From contig NZ_CP102826.1 in NCBI RefSeq assembly GCF_025643595.1, positions 5,890,001-5,954,000 on the forward strand: 64,000 nt of DNA, in the 5' to 3' direction. Source of the stretch: Saccharopolyspora rosea (GTDB taxonomy: Bacteria; Actinomycetota; Actinomycetes; Mycobacteriales; Pseudonocardiaceae). How positions within the stretch are numbered: the first letter of the stretch is position 1; each line of letters begins with the position of its first letter. The notes beneath the pieces are model-generated. The model was not told where the DNA came from, searched no databases, and saw only the letters and a list, made by a program, of their open reading frames with translations. Positions 45,492 to 55,042 of this stretch are shown in pieces. The translations under genes and the position numbers were made by a program.

Positions 45492-46487
45492 TCACCGGAG
45501 TGGAGCGGCGGCCCGCTCCGGTGGCCACACCACCACCCGCCGGCCGTCCTGCCACTGCACCGTCAACACCCGGTGGCCCACCTGCCGCCCGGAGTCGTCG
45601 ATGCGGAACCGGCCGAACAGCGTCGTGATGCCGAGCCGGCGGGCCGCGTCGAACACCGCCGCGTCGTCGGCGGTTCCCGCCTCGCGCAGGCAGCGCAACG
45701 CGATGACCCCCGCGGCGAACGCCTGCGCAGCCGGGTACGGCGGCTCCGACCCGGTGCGGGCGCGGTACGCCGCGGCGAACTCCGCCGCCGTGGGGCCCTC
45801 CTCCGGTTCCGGTGCGGCTTCCGGGAGCCACTGCGCCGGACCCAGCAGCCCCTCCCGCGCGTCCCCCAGCTCGGCGAGCACCTCCGCCACCCCGGCGGCG
45901 ACGAACCCGACCGCGCGCCACCGGCTCCGGTCCAGCCGCCGCGCGAGGGCCACCTCGTCCTCGAACCGGCCGACCACCAGCAACGCATCGGCGTCCGGCA
46001 ACTCGGTGGGGAGCTCCGCCCCGATCGCGGCGAGACCCCGCCGCCGGGCTTCGGCCACCGCACCCGCCGCGACGCTGCGACCGAACCCCGTCCGCGCGTT
46101 CACCACGCCCACGACCCCGACCTGCGGAAAGCTGCGGCTGATCAGCTCGACGGCACCCGCGAAATAGCTGTGCGCCGGGGCCAGCACGCTCACCAGCCCG
46201 GGACGCGGGGACACCCGCGCGCCTCCGTGGTTCCACAGCAACCGGGACGACGCCGCCGCCGCGCCGGTGGTCGGCCCACTGCCGTAGGGGCCGAACAGGA
46301 GATCCGGCGCCAACCCCTCCGCGTGCCGGGTCGCGGCGCGGACGTCCGGATGCGCGTCCACCACATCGAGGGACACCCGTTCGGGCTGGGCGAAGCGCTC
46401 CGCCCAGAGCCGGAGCGCGGCGGCGCCGGCCCGGCCGAACCCGGCCAGCGGGCCGGACAACGGCGTGACCAGCGCCGCCCTGACCAC
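45492..46487 (-). CDS. Solute-binding-like protein without signal peptide
   Basis: A 331-aa protein matching the Leu/Ile/Val-binding (type 1 periplasmic) fold: ALVTPLSGPLAGFGRAGAAA at the start, DLLFGPYGSGPTT, VGVVNARTGFGRSVAAGAV, and a C-terminal GRFRIDDSGRQVGHRVLTVQ. It starts MVRAALVTPL without any signal peptide or lipobox, so it is cytoplasmic if the start is right, and may be a ligand sensor rather than a transporter component. No permease genes are near. Confidence 0.78.
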   Translation of the reverse strand: MVRAALVTPLSGPLAGFGRAGAAALRLWAERFAQPERVSLDVVDAHPDVRAATRHAEGLAPDLLFGPYGSGPTTGAAAASSRLLWNHGGARVSPRPGLVSVLAPAHSYFAGAVELISRSFPQVGVVGVVNARTGFGRSVAAGAVAEARRRGLAAIGAELPTELPDADALLVVGRFEDEVALARRLDRSRWRAVGFVAAGVAEVLAELGDAREGLLGPAQWLPEAAPEPEEGPTAAEFAAAYRARTGSEPPYPAAQAFAAGVIALRCLREAGTADDAAVFDAARRLGITTLFGRFRIDDSGRQVGHRVLTVQWQDGRRVVVWPPERAAAPLR

Positions 46488-46490
46488 GTC

Positions 46491-46913
46491 TCAGTGGTGC
46501 TCGACGTCCTTGTTCTCCGCGGCGCCCCAGCCGTGCCAGCGGGACACCTCGATCCAGGCGCTGACCCGCCGGCGGTCCCGCACCGGGTACTGCTCACCGG
46601 TGTAGTGCCGGGCAAGGCGGTCGATGTCGGTCAGATCGGGATCGTCCTGCAGTTCCACCACCCGGCCCTGCAGGCTCACGTGCGTGTACCAGTTGTCCGC
46701 GTCGAGGACCGTCAACGTCACGCGCGGATCCGCCCGCAGGTAGTCGAGGCGCTTGCGGCCCTCGTCCATGTTGACCAGGACGTGGCCGTTCTCCCACAGG
46801 TACCAGGTGGCCACCGACACCGGCTGACCGTCCTGCCGCACGGTCGTGATCACGCTCGGGTTCGGCTTCGCCAGCAGGTCGCTGACCTTCTCGGGCAACG
46901 GGGGCTTCGGCAC
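46491..46913 (-). CDS. PPOX-class (F420- or flavin-dependent) protein
   Basis: A 140-aa single-domain split-barrel protein: VSDLLAKPNPSVITTVRQDG then QPVSVATWYLWENGHVLVNM and YLRADPRVTLTVLD match the PPOX/pyridoxamine-oxidase-like F420 family of Actinobacteria. Cofactor F420 or FMN cannot be decided here. It sits three bases after the previous gene's start region. Confidence 0.85.
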   Translation of the reverse strand: MPKPPLPEKVSDLLAKPNPSVITTVRQDGQPVSVATWYLWENGHVLVNMDEGRKRLDYLRADPRVTLTVLDADNWYTHVSLQGRVVELQDDPDLTDIDRLARHYTGEQYPVRDRRRVSAWIEVSRWHGWGAAENKDVEHH

Positions 46914-47062
46914 GGCACACCTTCCTCGGCATCGGGTCCTCTTCGGCCGCGATGCTAGTTCCGCACCCGTCCCCGAGCGCGCCGGTCGTGACGCGGCTCC
47001 ACCTCGCGCACCGACGGGCGGAACGGCCCGCCAGGCGCGGCGTTCGACGAGCGCCCCGCCCG

Positions 47063-47524
47063 CTAGGGGACGACCACGACGGGGCGGACCGCTTCGACCA
47101 CGAGGGTCGCGGGGACCGTGCCGAGCAGCCCGCCTCGGCGGCGGGACCGGCCGACCACGATGAGATCGGCGCGGTACTGCTCGGCGACCTGCTCCAGGCC
47201 CACCGCCGGATCACCCCGGTGGTGCACGAAGTCCCAGTCGATGTCCACCCATTTCAGGTGCGACACCACTTCCTTCTTCAGCTCCTCGACCAGGCTCTCC
47301 GCCGCCTCGCTGGCCACCGCGACGCCCATCGGCGACCAATAGGCGACGCCGCCCACCGCCTCGACGTAGACGAGCACCAGGCGCGCGCGTTCCCGCCGCG
47401 CCAGGCCGGCCGCCCACGCCGCGGCGTGGAAGCTCGCCGGGCTGCCGTCCATTCCGACGACGATGCCGCCGAGCCCGTCCTTGCCGATCTCGAAATCCGG
47501 TTCGGTCCTGTCGCCTTCGGCCAC
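47063..47524 (-). CDS. Universal stress protein (UspA family)
   Basis: A 153-aa protein. The pattern GGIVVGMDGSPASFHAAAWA at the start and ADLIVVGRSRRRGG..TVPATLVVEAVRPVVVV at the end, with the ATP-binding G-2x-G-9x-G(S/T) partly altered (GRSRRRGG), is that of UspA. GTG start at 47524. It diverges from the peptidase gene, so the 57 bases between hold both promoters. Confidence 0.88.
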   Translation of the reverse strand: MAEGDRTEPDFEIGKDGLGGIVVGMDGSPASFHAAAWAAGLARRERARLVLVYVEAVGGVAYWSPMGVAVASEAAESLVEELKKEVVSHLKWVDIDWDFVHHRGDPAVGLEQVAEQYRADLIVVGRSRRRGGLLGTVPATLVVEAVRPVVVVP

Positions 47525-47581
47525 GCGGGAATGGTAGTGGGCGGCCGCCAACGCCTCGGCAGCGTACGTCACACTCGCACC

Positions 47582-48862
47582 GTGAACGACGCACGCACCC
47601 TCTCTGACCTCGAACGACGCGCACTCGACGCGGTGGACGTGAACGGAATTCTGGAAGATTTGCGCGAACTCGTCGCGATCCCCAGCGTCGGCGGCAGCAG
47701 CGGCGAGCACGACGCCCAGCGCTGGTGCGCCGACCAGCTCGGCTCGCTCGGGTTCCGGGTCGACCACTGGCGCATCGACGTGGCCGAACTCGCCGCGCAG
47801 GACGACTTCCCCGGCCAGGAGGCGGACCGCGACCTCGCCTACGGCTGCGCCGGGGTCCTCGGCGGCGACGCCGAACCCGCCCTGGTGTTCTGCGGGCACA
47901 CCGACGTCGTGCCGCCCGGCGACCTGGACCGCTGGCCCGACCGCGACCCCTACGCGCTGCGCGTCCACGACGGAATCGCCGCCGGACGCGGGACCTGCGA
48001 CATGAAGGGCGGCGTCGCCGCGATCTTCGGCGCGCTGCGCGCCCTGCGCACCGCGGGCATCGAACCGGCACGTCCGCTCGCCGTGCACCCGGTGGTCGGC
48101 GAAGAGGACGGCGGACTCGGCGCGTACGCGACGCTGCGGCGCGGGCACCGCGGCGCGGCGTGCGTGCTGGCCGAACCCAGCTCGGGAACGATCGTCGCCG
48201 CGAACGGCGGATCGCTGACCTTCCGCCTGGAGATCACCGGTCAGGGCACCCACGGGTCGACCCGGTACCGGGGCGTCAGCGCCCTCGACAAGCTCGCCGC
48301 GCTGCTGCCCGCGCTCCGCGAACTGGAGGCCGAGCGCAACGCGGACCCCGACCCGCTGGTCGCCCACCTGGAAGTGCCGTACCCGCTGTCGATCGGGCTG
48401 GCGCGCGCCGGCGACTGGGCCAGCACGGTTCCCGACCTGGCGATCGCCGAAGGCCGGTACGGCGTGCGGCTCGACGAGCCAGTCGACGCCGCGAAGGCGG
48501 AGTTCGCCGCCGCGATCGACCGGGCCTGCCGCGCGGACCCGTGGCTGTCCGACCACCCGGTCCGCGTCAGCTGGCCGGGCGGCGTGTTCGCCAGCGGGCG
48601 GCTGCCCGCAGGGCACCCGCTGCTCGCCGAGATGCAGGACGCGGTGGCCGACACCGGTGCCGACCGCCCGGCACCGGTCGGCGCCCCGTACGGCACCGAC
48701 CTGCGGCAGTACGCCGCCGCCGGGATCCCGACGCTGCAGTACGGCCCGGGTGACGTCCGGTACGCGCACGCGCACGACGAGCACGTGCCGGTCGCCGAAC
48801 TGGAACGGGCCGCCCGCGCCTACGCGCTCCTGGCGATCCGACGGTGCGGCGTCGCCACCTGA
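47582..48862 (+). CDS. M20-family metallopeptidase/deacylase (ArgE/DapE-like)
   Basis: A 426-aa protein from a GTG at 47582. Metal site: FCGHTDVVPPG (His and catalytic Asp), RGTCDMKGG, and the general base in VVGEEDGGLG; later HG (TGQGTHGS) and the C-terminal AHAHDEHV. This is the ArgE/DapE/CPG2 plan of two-zinc amidohydrolases. Substrate unknown: acetylornithine, succinyl-diaminopimelate or a peptide are possible; no arginine or lysine genes are near. Confidence 0.9.
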   Translation: MNDARTLSDLERRALDAVDVNGILEDLRELVAIPSVGGSSGEHDAQRWCADQLGSLGFRVDHWRIDVAELAAQDDFPGQEADRDLAYGCAGVLGGDAEPALVFCGHTDVVPPGDLDRWPDRDPYALRVHDGIAAGRGTCDMKGGVAAIFGALRALRTAGIEPARPLAVHPVVGEEDGGLGAYATLRRGHRGAACVLAEPSSGTIVAANGGSLTFRLEITGQGTHGSTRYRGVSALDKLAALLPALRELEAERNADPDPLVAHLEVPYPLSIGLARAGDWASTVPDLAIAEGRYGVRLDEPVDAAKAEFAAAIDRACRADPWLSDHPVRVSWPGGVFASGRLPAGHPLLAEMQDAVADTGADRPAPVGAPYGTDLRQYAAAGIPTLQYGPGDVRYAHAHDEHVPVAELERAARAYALLAIRRCGVAT

Positions 48863-48909
48863 CCGCCCTGTCCGGCCCCGCCGGACAGCGCGAGGCGCGG
48901 AACCTCGGA

Positions 48910-49029
48910 GCCTGTCTTTGAACTGAACTCGTTGTGCGAGGCGGTGCCGGTTGCGAGACCACTCACCGAAAGAGAAAGCGACTCACGCCGCTTGCCACAC
49001 CCCTTCCGGGAGCAGGTTCAAAGACAGGC
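48910..49029. mobile_element. 120-bp MITE-like element with 14-bp terminal inverted repeats
   Basis: GCCTGTCTTTGAAC (48910-48923) and GTTCAAAGACAGGC (49016-49029) are exact complements at the ends of a 120-bp non-coding block in the convergent gap between the peptidase and glycosidase genes. The length and ends suit a small non-autonomous IS derivative. No clear target duplication is seen, and a long-range transcription terminator is an alternative. Confidence 0.55.
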
Positions 49030-49075
49030 ACTGACCGCCGGACCGCTTTCCGGCAGCCGGCACGGGCTGCGTCCG

Positions 49076-51439
49076 TCAGAGGGCGACGACGGCGACGGAA
49101 GCGTCCGGGAGGCGGGGATGGCTGGCCCGCACCACGATGCGCCCCGGCGCATCCCGCCGGGTCCGGATCCACACCGCGCCCACGCCCGCGTTCCCGTCCA
49201 GGTCCAGCGGGTTGTCGCCGACGAGATCACCCGGCCCGGTGATCGACCACGACACGGCCCCCCGCGCGAAGCCCCGCCGGGCGCCGAACCAGTCCACCAC
49301 CGACACCGCGACCCGCGTCGCGTCCACCCCGTCGGCCCGCAGTTCGCTGTCGTCGGCCAGCAGGGACAACCGGTCCCGGCTGCGATCCGCCGAGAACCAC
49401 CGGGAGTAGGCCACCTCTCCCCCGATCCGGCCGTCGATGCGCAGATCTCCCGAGACGCGCGGCAGGTCCACGAGGAACGGCGGATGCGGCAGGTGCGGGA
49501 ACCGCTGGCGGTCCTGCCGCGCCGGACCGACCGGGCGGCCGTCGACGTAGACGTCCAGTTGCTCGCAGTTCGACCAGATCACCGCGGAACGGCCGGGCAC
49601 CGTGTCCCGGCTCCAGTAGAACGCGGGCTCGATCACCAGTCGCCTCGCCGGATCGACCTGCGCCCGGTAGAAGCCCGCGCCGAGCTTGGCCTCCCGGAAC
49701 AGGTCGAGCACGCCCGGCGACTTCACGCCGTTGACGGCCTCGCCGTGTCCCGACGGGTAGTCGATGCCGCACCACCCCAGCACTCCGCAGTACCGCGCGT
49801 CCGACAGCCCCCTGTCGTGCACGGCCGCGTGCATCAGCGACTGGCGGGCCTGCACCCGCACGCTGTCGGTGCGGCGGAACGTGGACGGACCGACGACCAC
49901 CCCGACCGCCTCGCTGATCAGGTACGGCAGGTTCGTGCGAGGCGGGCGCAGCGAGGGCAACGCGCCGCGCTTGGGCACCAGGTAGTCGTTGTAGGCGAAC
50001 ACGTCCTGCACCCGCGGACTGGTGCGGAACGGATCCCGGAACTCGGCGGGGATCGCCGGACCTCGGGTGACGATGGCGCTGTTCACCGCTCCCGTCGTCG
50101 CGCGCGTGCCGTCCAGCCGGACGGCCGCGGACCGGGTCCGCGCGTACAGCTCCACGTCGTTCTCGGTCTCGTTCAGCCGGGTCCCCCAGATGATCACCGA
50201 GGGCCGGTTGCGGTCCCGCCGGACCATGTCTTCGACGTTGCGCACCACCTGCTCCCGCCACGCGTCATCGCCGATGTAGTCCCACCCCGGCGACTCCTCC
50301 CACACCAACAGCCCCAATTCGTCGCAGGCGTCCAGGAACGCCGGCGACTGGGGGTAGTGCGAACAGCGCACCATGTTGCAGTTCAGGTCGTATTTGAGGA
50401 TCTCGGCGTCGCGGCGGTGCACCCGGTCGGGCATCGCGGCCCCGACGTACGGGTACCACTCGTGCCGGTTCAGCCCGAACAGCTGGAGCCGACGGCCGTT
50501 CAGGAAGAACCCGTCCCGCTCGAAGCGCGCTTCCCGGAACCCGACGCGAGTGCTCGTCTCGTGCCCGACCCGCCGCCCGGAGACCACCGAGACGACCACG
50601 TCGTACAGGTTCGGGTCGTCGACGTCCCACAGCCGGATGTCTCCGAGCTCCGACAGGGTCACCGCGAACGGCACCCGGCCGACGCGGTCGACGACGACCT
50701 CCCTGGTCGCCTCGGCAATCGTCTCCCGCCCATCGACCAGCCGGACGACGACCGACACCGGACCGATGGGGTGCCGCGCGTCGAGCTCCCCGGCCACGTC
50801 GAGCCGCCGCCACGGTCGCAGCACGTCGACCGGCACCGCGTGCACGTCGGCGACGAACACGTGCGGCAGCCGACGGATCTCGACATTCCGGGGAATCCCG
50901 CCCGGCTGGTAGAAGTCGATCGACTCCGGCCGCCACGGCTTGGGCCGTCCCGGCGGGATGTTCAGCCCCCACCTGGAATCGACCACCACCGCCACCGCGT
51001 TGTCGCGCTGGTCGAGCTGATCGGTGAGGTCGAACTCGAACGGCAGGTACCCGCCGATGTGCTGGTCCACCGGGCGGCCGTTGACGAACACCGTCGCCGT
51101 CTGCAACACGCCGTCGAAGTGCAGAATCACCCGTTCCCGCCGTCCCGGCTGTTCGACGTGGCACCGGTAGACCCACACCCGGTCCCAGGAATCCGGATCC
51201 CACCCCCACCACGACAGGTCCGGCGCGCAGTGCGGGAACGTGACCGGGGTCAGGAACGCTTCGTCGTAGTCGGGGTCGGTACACCCCCACCGGAACTCGC
51301 CGAAGACCCAGCCGGATTCCTTCGGCCGACTCACCCCGCAGCCAGCCAGCGCGGACGCGGAAACCGTGAGCGCCCCCGCGCTCAGCAGGAACGAGCGGCG
51401 GGACAACCTCGCCGTTGATCCTTTGTCGACGGTGCTCAC
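49076..51439 (-). CDS. Secreted lipoprotein glycoside hydrolase family 2
   Basis: A 787-aa enzyme. N-terminus SRRSFLLSAGALTVSASALAG with cysteine next is a twin-arginine lipoprotein signal. The GH2 jelly-roll (about 45-215: FDGVLQTATVFVNGRPVDQH), immunoglobulin-like domain (about 215-320) and TIM barrel follow. Acid/base Glu is in WGTRLNETEND; the nucleophile is probably in LISEAVG. LNRHEWYP and NMVRCSHYPQSPAFLDACDE are typical GH2 barrel motifs. It is likely a beta-galactosidase, glucuronidase or mannosidase on the cell surface; the substrate is not evident. Confidence 0.9.
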   Translation of the reverse strand: MSTVDKGSTARLSRRSFLLSAGALTVSASALAGCGVSRPKESGWVFGEFRWGCTDPDYDEAFLTPVTFPHCAPDLSWWGWDPDSWDRVWVYRCHVEQPGRRERVILHFDGVLQTATVFVNGRPVDQHIGGYLPFEFDLTDQLDQRDNAVAVVVDSRWGLNIPPGRPKPWRPESIDFYQPGGIPRNVEIRRLPHVFVADVHAVPVDVLRPWRRLDVAGELDARHPIGPVSVVVRLVDGRETIAEATREVVVDRVGRVPFAVTLSELGDIRLWDVDDPNLYDVVVSVVSGRRVGHETSTRVGFREARFERDGFFLNGRRLQLFGLNRHEWYPYVGAAMPDRVHRRDAEILKYDLNCNMVRCSHYPQSPAFLDACDELGLLVWEESPGWDYIGDDAWREQVVRNVEDMVRRDRNRPSVIIWGTRLNETENDVELYARTRSAAVRLDGTRATTGAVNSAIVTRGPAIPAEFRDPFRTSPRVQDVFAYNDYLVPKRGALPSLRPPRTNLPYLISEAVGVVVGPSTFRRTDSVRVQARQSLMHAAVHDRGLSDARYCGVLGWCGIDYPSGHGEAVNGVKSPGVLDLFREAKLGAGFYRAQVDPARRLVIEPAFYWSRDTVPGRSAVIWSNCEQLDVYVDGRPVGPARQDRQRFPHLPHPPFLVDLPRVSGDLRIDGRIGGEVAYSRWFSADRSRDRLSLLADDSELRADGVDATRVAVSVVDWFGARRGFARGAVSWSITGPGDLVGDNPLDLDGNAGVGAVWIRTRRDAPGRIVVRASHPRLPDASVAVVAL

Positions 51440-51528
51440 GGTCTCACGCTAACGGGCAGCGATCGGCCCCGCCCCGCGCGGCCCGGCGAGGACCGGTACG
51501 CCCGAATCGCCCGAGGAGCTGGGAAGAC

Positions 51529-51569
51529 GGGCCCGGGCACGGTGTTCCGCGACCACCATGCCCGGGCCC
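51529..51569 (-). terminator. Hairpin between dnaE2 and the GH2 gene
   Basis: GGGCCCGGGCA (51529-51539) pairs exactly with TGCCCGGGCCC (51559-51569), with GGTG/CACC extending the stem inward. It is 114 bases beyond the dnaE2 stop and 90 bases before the GH2 start, so it would separate the two transcripts. Confidence 0.6.
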
Positions 51570-51682
51570 TCGGCGTTGGGCCGACGTCCTGCTCGTCCGT
51601 GGGAGGCAGCGTCCTGGGAGGGGAAGAAGCCGTCTTTCCGGGCGAGCGGACACGGACAACGCCAAGCCGACTCGTCGGGCGC

Positions 51683-54600
51683 TCAGTGGAAGTCGCGGGA
51701 GACCGAGGGAATGCGCACGTCGAGCTTCTGCAGCCGATCCGCCCTCAGGTTGATCACCCCCTCCGCCTTCTCCACGATTCCCCGCACCAGCAACGCGGAG
51801 CTGGTGCGTCCGACCTTGCGGTAGCGGGCCCAGAGCCCCGGCGAACACATGACGTTGACCATGCCGGTCTCGTCCTCCAGGTTCAGGAACGTGATACCGC
51901 CCGCGGTGGCCGGTCGTTGCCGGTGCGTCACCGCACCGCCCACCAGAACCCTCACTCCGTGCTCCACTTCGGACAGACGAGCCGCGGGAAGCGCACCCAA
52001 TTCGTCCAATGTGGATCTCAGGAACTGCACCGGGAAGCTGTCCGGCGACACACCGGTCGCCCAGACGTCGGCGGCTGCCAGTTGGACCCCGTCCATGCCG
52101 GGCAACGCCGGAGCGGGCGCGGAACCCGTGGTTCCCGGCAGCCGGTCGGGGCGGTCCTCGGCGGCGGCCGCCGCGTTCCACAACGCTTCCCGCCGGGACA
52201 GGCCGAAACAGCCGAACGCCCCCGCCGTCGCCAACGCCTCCATCTGCGGGGCCGTCAGCACGACCCGCCGCGCCACATCGGGCATCCCGGCGTACGGGCC
52301 GTTCTCCGCCCGCTCGGCGACCAGCCGTTTCGCGACGCCTTCACCGAGCGACCGGACCGAGGCCAACCCCATGCGCACCGCCTGGCCACCCGTGCTGTCC
52401 GGATCAGCCTCCAGGTCGGCGTGGACCCGGCTGGCGTTGATGTCCGGTCCGCGGACCCGCACGCCGTGCCGACGAGCATCCGCCACCAACGACTGCGGCG
52501 AGTAGAACCCCATCGGCTGCGCCTTGAGCAACGCCGCGCAGAACGCAGCCGGGTAGTAGCGCTTGAACCACGCGCTGGCGAACACCAGCAGCGCGAAGCT
52601 CAACGCGTGGCTCTCGGGGAAGCCGTAGTTGGCGAAGGCCAGCATCCGGGTGTAGATCCGCTCGGCCAGTTCGCCGGTGATGCCGTTGGCCGCCATGCCC
52701 TCGAACAACCGGTCGCGCAGCCGTTCCATGCGCTCCGCCGAGCGCTTGGCGCCCATCGCCCGGCGCAGCTGGTCGGCTTCGGTGGCGGAGAACCCGGCCA
52801 CGTCCACCGCCAGTTGCATCAGCTGTTCCTGGAACAGCGGAACGCCGAGCGTCTTGGCCAGCGCACCCGCCATCGCGGGGTGGTCGAAGTCCCACTCCTC
52901 CTCGCCGTTGCGGCGCCGGATGTACGGGTGCACCGAGCCGCCCTGGATCGGGCCGGGGCGGATCAGCGCCACCTGCACGACCAGGTCGTAGAACTCGCGC
53001 GGCCGCAGCCTGGGCAGGGTCGCCAGCTGGGCCCGGCTCTCCACCTGGAAGACCCCGACGGCGTCGGCGCGGCGCAGCATCTCGTACACCGCGTCGTCCT
53101 CCAGGTCCAGTTCGCCCAGGTCGACGTCGATCCCGTGGTGCTCGCGGGTCATGTCGATCGCGTAGTGCAGCGCCGAGAGCATTCCCAGCCCCAGCAGGTC
53201 GAACTTGACCAGGCCGACCTCGGCGCAGTCGTCCTTGTCCCACTGCAGGACCGTGCGGCCCGGCATCCGGGCCCACTCCACCGGGCACACCTCGCTGACC
53301 GGCTGGTGGCAGATCACCATGCCGCCGGAGTGGATCCCGAGGTGTCGGGGGAAGCCCATCAGCTCATCGGCCAGGTCCCGCACCGGCTCGGGGATCTCGC
53401 TGTCGGCGGGCAACGGCCCCCAGTGCTCGATCTCCTTGCTCCACGCGTCCTGCTGCCCGGGCGAGTAGCCGAGCGCGCGGGCCACGTCCCGCACCGCCGA
53501 ACGGGGCCGGTAGGTGATCACGTTCGCGACCTGCGCCGCGTGCGTCCGGCCGTACCGGCGGTAGACGTACTGGATCACCTCCTCGCGACGATCGGACTCG
53601 ATGTCCATGTCGATGTCCGGCGGACCGTCGCGCTCCGGGGCCAGGAACCGCTCGAACAGCAGCTTGTAGCGCACCGGATCGGCGTTGGTGATCCGCAGTG
53701 CGAAGCACACCGCCGAGTTCGCCGCCGAACCGCGCCCCTGGCACAGGATCCCCTCGCGGCGGCAGAAGTCGACGAGGTCGTGCACCACCAGGAAGTAGCC
53801 GGGAAAACCGAGCTCCTCGATCACCCGCAGCTCGTGCTCGATCTGTCGGTAGGCGGCGGGGTTCTCGTCCTCCCGCCCGTACCGCTCGCGGGCTCCGCGG
53901 TGGGCCAGCTCGCGCAGCCAGCTCGCCTCGGTGTGCCCCGACGGCACGTCGAACGGCGGCAGCTCCGGGGCCACCAGGTGCAGGTCGAACGCGCACTCCC
54001 GGCCCAGCTCGGCGGCCCGCCGCACGGCCCCCGGGTAGCGGGCGAACCGCTCGGCCATCTCGGCACCGGAACGCAGGTAGTTGCCCGCCCAGGCGGGCAG
54101 CCAGCCGTCCATCTCATCCAGGCTGCGCCGGGCCCGCACCGCTGCCACCACGGCCGCCAACCGGGCCCGGTCCGGCCGGGCCAGGTGCGCCCCGGTCGTG
54201 GCCACTGTGGACACACCGGCCCGCTCGGCGAGGGCGGTGAGGGCGTCGTTGCGCGCCGAATCGACGGGATCCCCGTGGTCGCTCAGCTCCACAGCGACGT
54301 GCTCCCGGCCGAACAGCGCCGCGAGGCGGTCCAGTTCCGCGGCCGCGGCCCGCTCGCCGGACTCCACCAGCGCCGCCGGGACCGCGCCCTTGCGGCAGCC
54401 GGTGAGGACCTGCCAGTGCCCGGCCGCCTCGGCGGCCAGCTCCTCCAGGTCGTAGACGGGTCGGCCCTTCTCCGCGCCGCGCAGCTGGGCCGCGCTGATC
54501 GCCCGGCACAGCCCCGCGTAGCCCTCCGGCCCCCGGGCCAGCACCAGCAGGTGCCGCCCCTCGGGATCGGCCACGCCGTTCTGCGGACCGGACAACCCCA

Positions 54601-54970
54601 GGCTCAGCTCCGCGCCGAACACCGTGCCGACCCCGTGCTCGGCGGCCGCCTCGGCGAACCGCACCACGCCGTACAGCCCGTCGTGGTCGGTGAGCGCCAC
54701 CGCCTCCAGACCGAGCCGCGCCGACTCCGCCACCAGCTCCTCCGGATGCGCGGCACCGTCGAGGAAGCTGAAGTTGGAGTGCGCGTGCAGCTCGGCGTAG
54801 GGCGTCGCCGAGGACGCGCTCCCGCCGTCCGCCGCGTACGGGGCGCGCCGCCGCGTCCAGGCCGGGCTGTCACCGCCGTCGCCGGGATGGCGTTCGTCGC
54901 GCGGGAACGCCCGCCCGGAGAGCGCGCTCTCCAGCTCGGCCCACGTCTGGGGCGGGTTGAACCAACTCAT
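51683..54970 (-). CDS. dnaE2: Error-prone DNA polymerase III alpha subunit DnaE2
   Basis: A 1095-aa polymerase. PHP domain begins YAELHAHSNFSFLDGAAHPE (about residue 60). The palm has FLAPERDGPPDIDMDIESDR (catalytic aspartates) and NVITYRPRSAVRDVARALGY. The C-terminal OB fold is GITFLNLEDETGMVNVM. It is the inducible translesion polymerase of the mutasome, working with ImuA' and ImuB on damaged DNA. A LexA-box-like site lies 57 bases upstream (55027-55042), right after the imuB stop. Confidence 0.96.
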   Translation of the reverse strand: MSWFNPPQTWAELESALSGRAFPRDERHPGDGGDSPAWTRRRAPYAADGGSASSATPYAELHAHSNFSFLDGAAHPEELVAESARLGLEAVALTDHDGLYGVVRFAEAAAEHGVGTVFGAELSLGLSGPQNGVADPEGRHLLVLARGPEGYAGLCRAISAAQLRGAEKGRPVYDLEELAAEAAGHWQVLTGCRKGAVPAALVESGERAAAAELDRLAALFGREHVAVELSDHGDPVDSARNDALTALAERAGVSTVATTGAHLARPDRARLAAVVAAVRARRSLDEMDGWLPAWAGNYLRSGAEMAERFARYPGAVRRAAELGRECAFDLHLVAPELPPFDVPSGHTEASWLRELAHRGARERYGREDENPAAYRQIEHELRVIEELGFPGYFLVVHDLVDFCRREGILCQGRGSAANSAVCFALRITNADPVRYKLLFERFLAPERDGPPDIDMDIESDRREEVIQYVYRRYGRTHAAQVANVITYRPRSAVRDVARALGYSPGQQDAWSKEIEHWGPLPADSEIPEPVRDLADELMGFPRHLGIHSGGMVICHQPVSEVCPVEWARMPGRTVLQWDKDDCAEVGLVKFDLLGLGMLSALHYAIDMTREHHGIDVDLGELDLEDDAVYEMLRRADAVGVFQVESRAQLATLPRLRPREFYDLVVQVALIRPGPIQGGSVHPYIRRRNGEEEWDFDHPAMAGALAKTLGVPLFQEQLMQLAVDVAGFSATEADQLRRAMGAKRSAERMERLRDRLFEGMAANGITGELAERIYTRMLAFANYGFPESHALSFALLVFASAWFKRYYPAAFCAALLKAQPMGFYSPQSLVADARRHGVRVRGPDINASRVHADLEADPDSTGGQAVRMGLASVRSLGEGVAKRLVAERAENGPYAGMPDVARRVVLTAPQMEALATAGAFGCFGLSRREALWNAAAAAEDRPDRLPGTTGSAPAPALPGMDGVQLAAADVWATGVSPDSFPVQFLRSTLDELGALPAARLSEVEHGVRVLVGGAVTHRQRPATAGGITFLNLEDETGMVNVMCSPGLWARYRKVGRTSSALLVRGIVEKAEGVINLRADRLQKLDVRIPSVSRDFH

Positions 54971-55026
54971 GGAACCAGTGAACTCCTGTTCGAGACCCCG
55001 CCGCCAGCAGCGGCGACCAACTACAC

Positions 55027-55042
55027 TCGAACGAGTGTTCGC
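55027..55042 (-). promoter_or_regulatory. LexA (SOS) box upstream of dnaE2
   Basis: TCGAAC-GAGT-GTTCGC matches the actinobacterial SOS box TCGAAC-N4-GTTCGA at eleven of twelve positions. It sits between the imuB stop and the dnaE2 start, 57 bases from the ATG, so dnaE2 has its own damage-inducible promoter. Confidence 0.85.
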
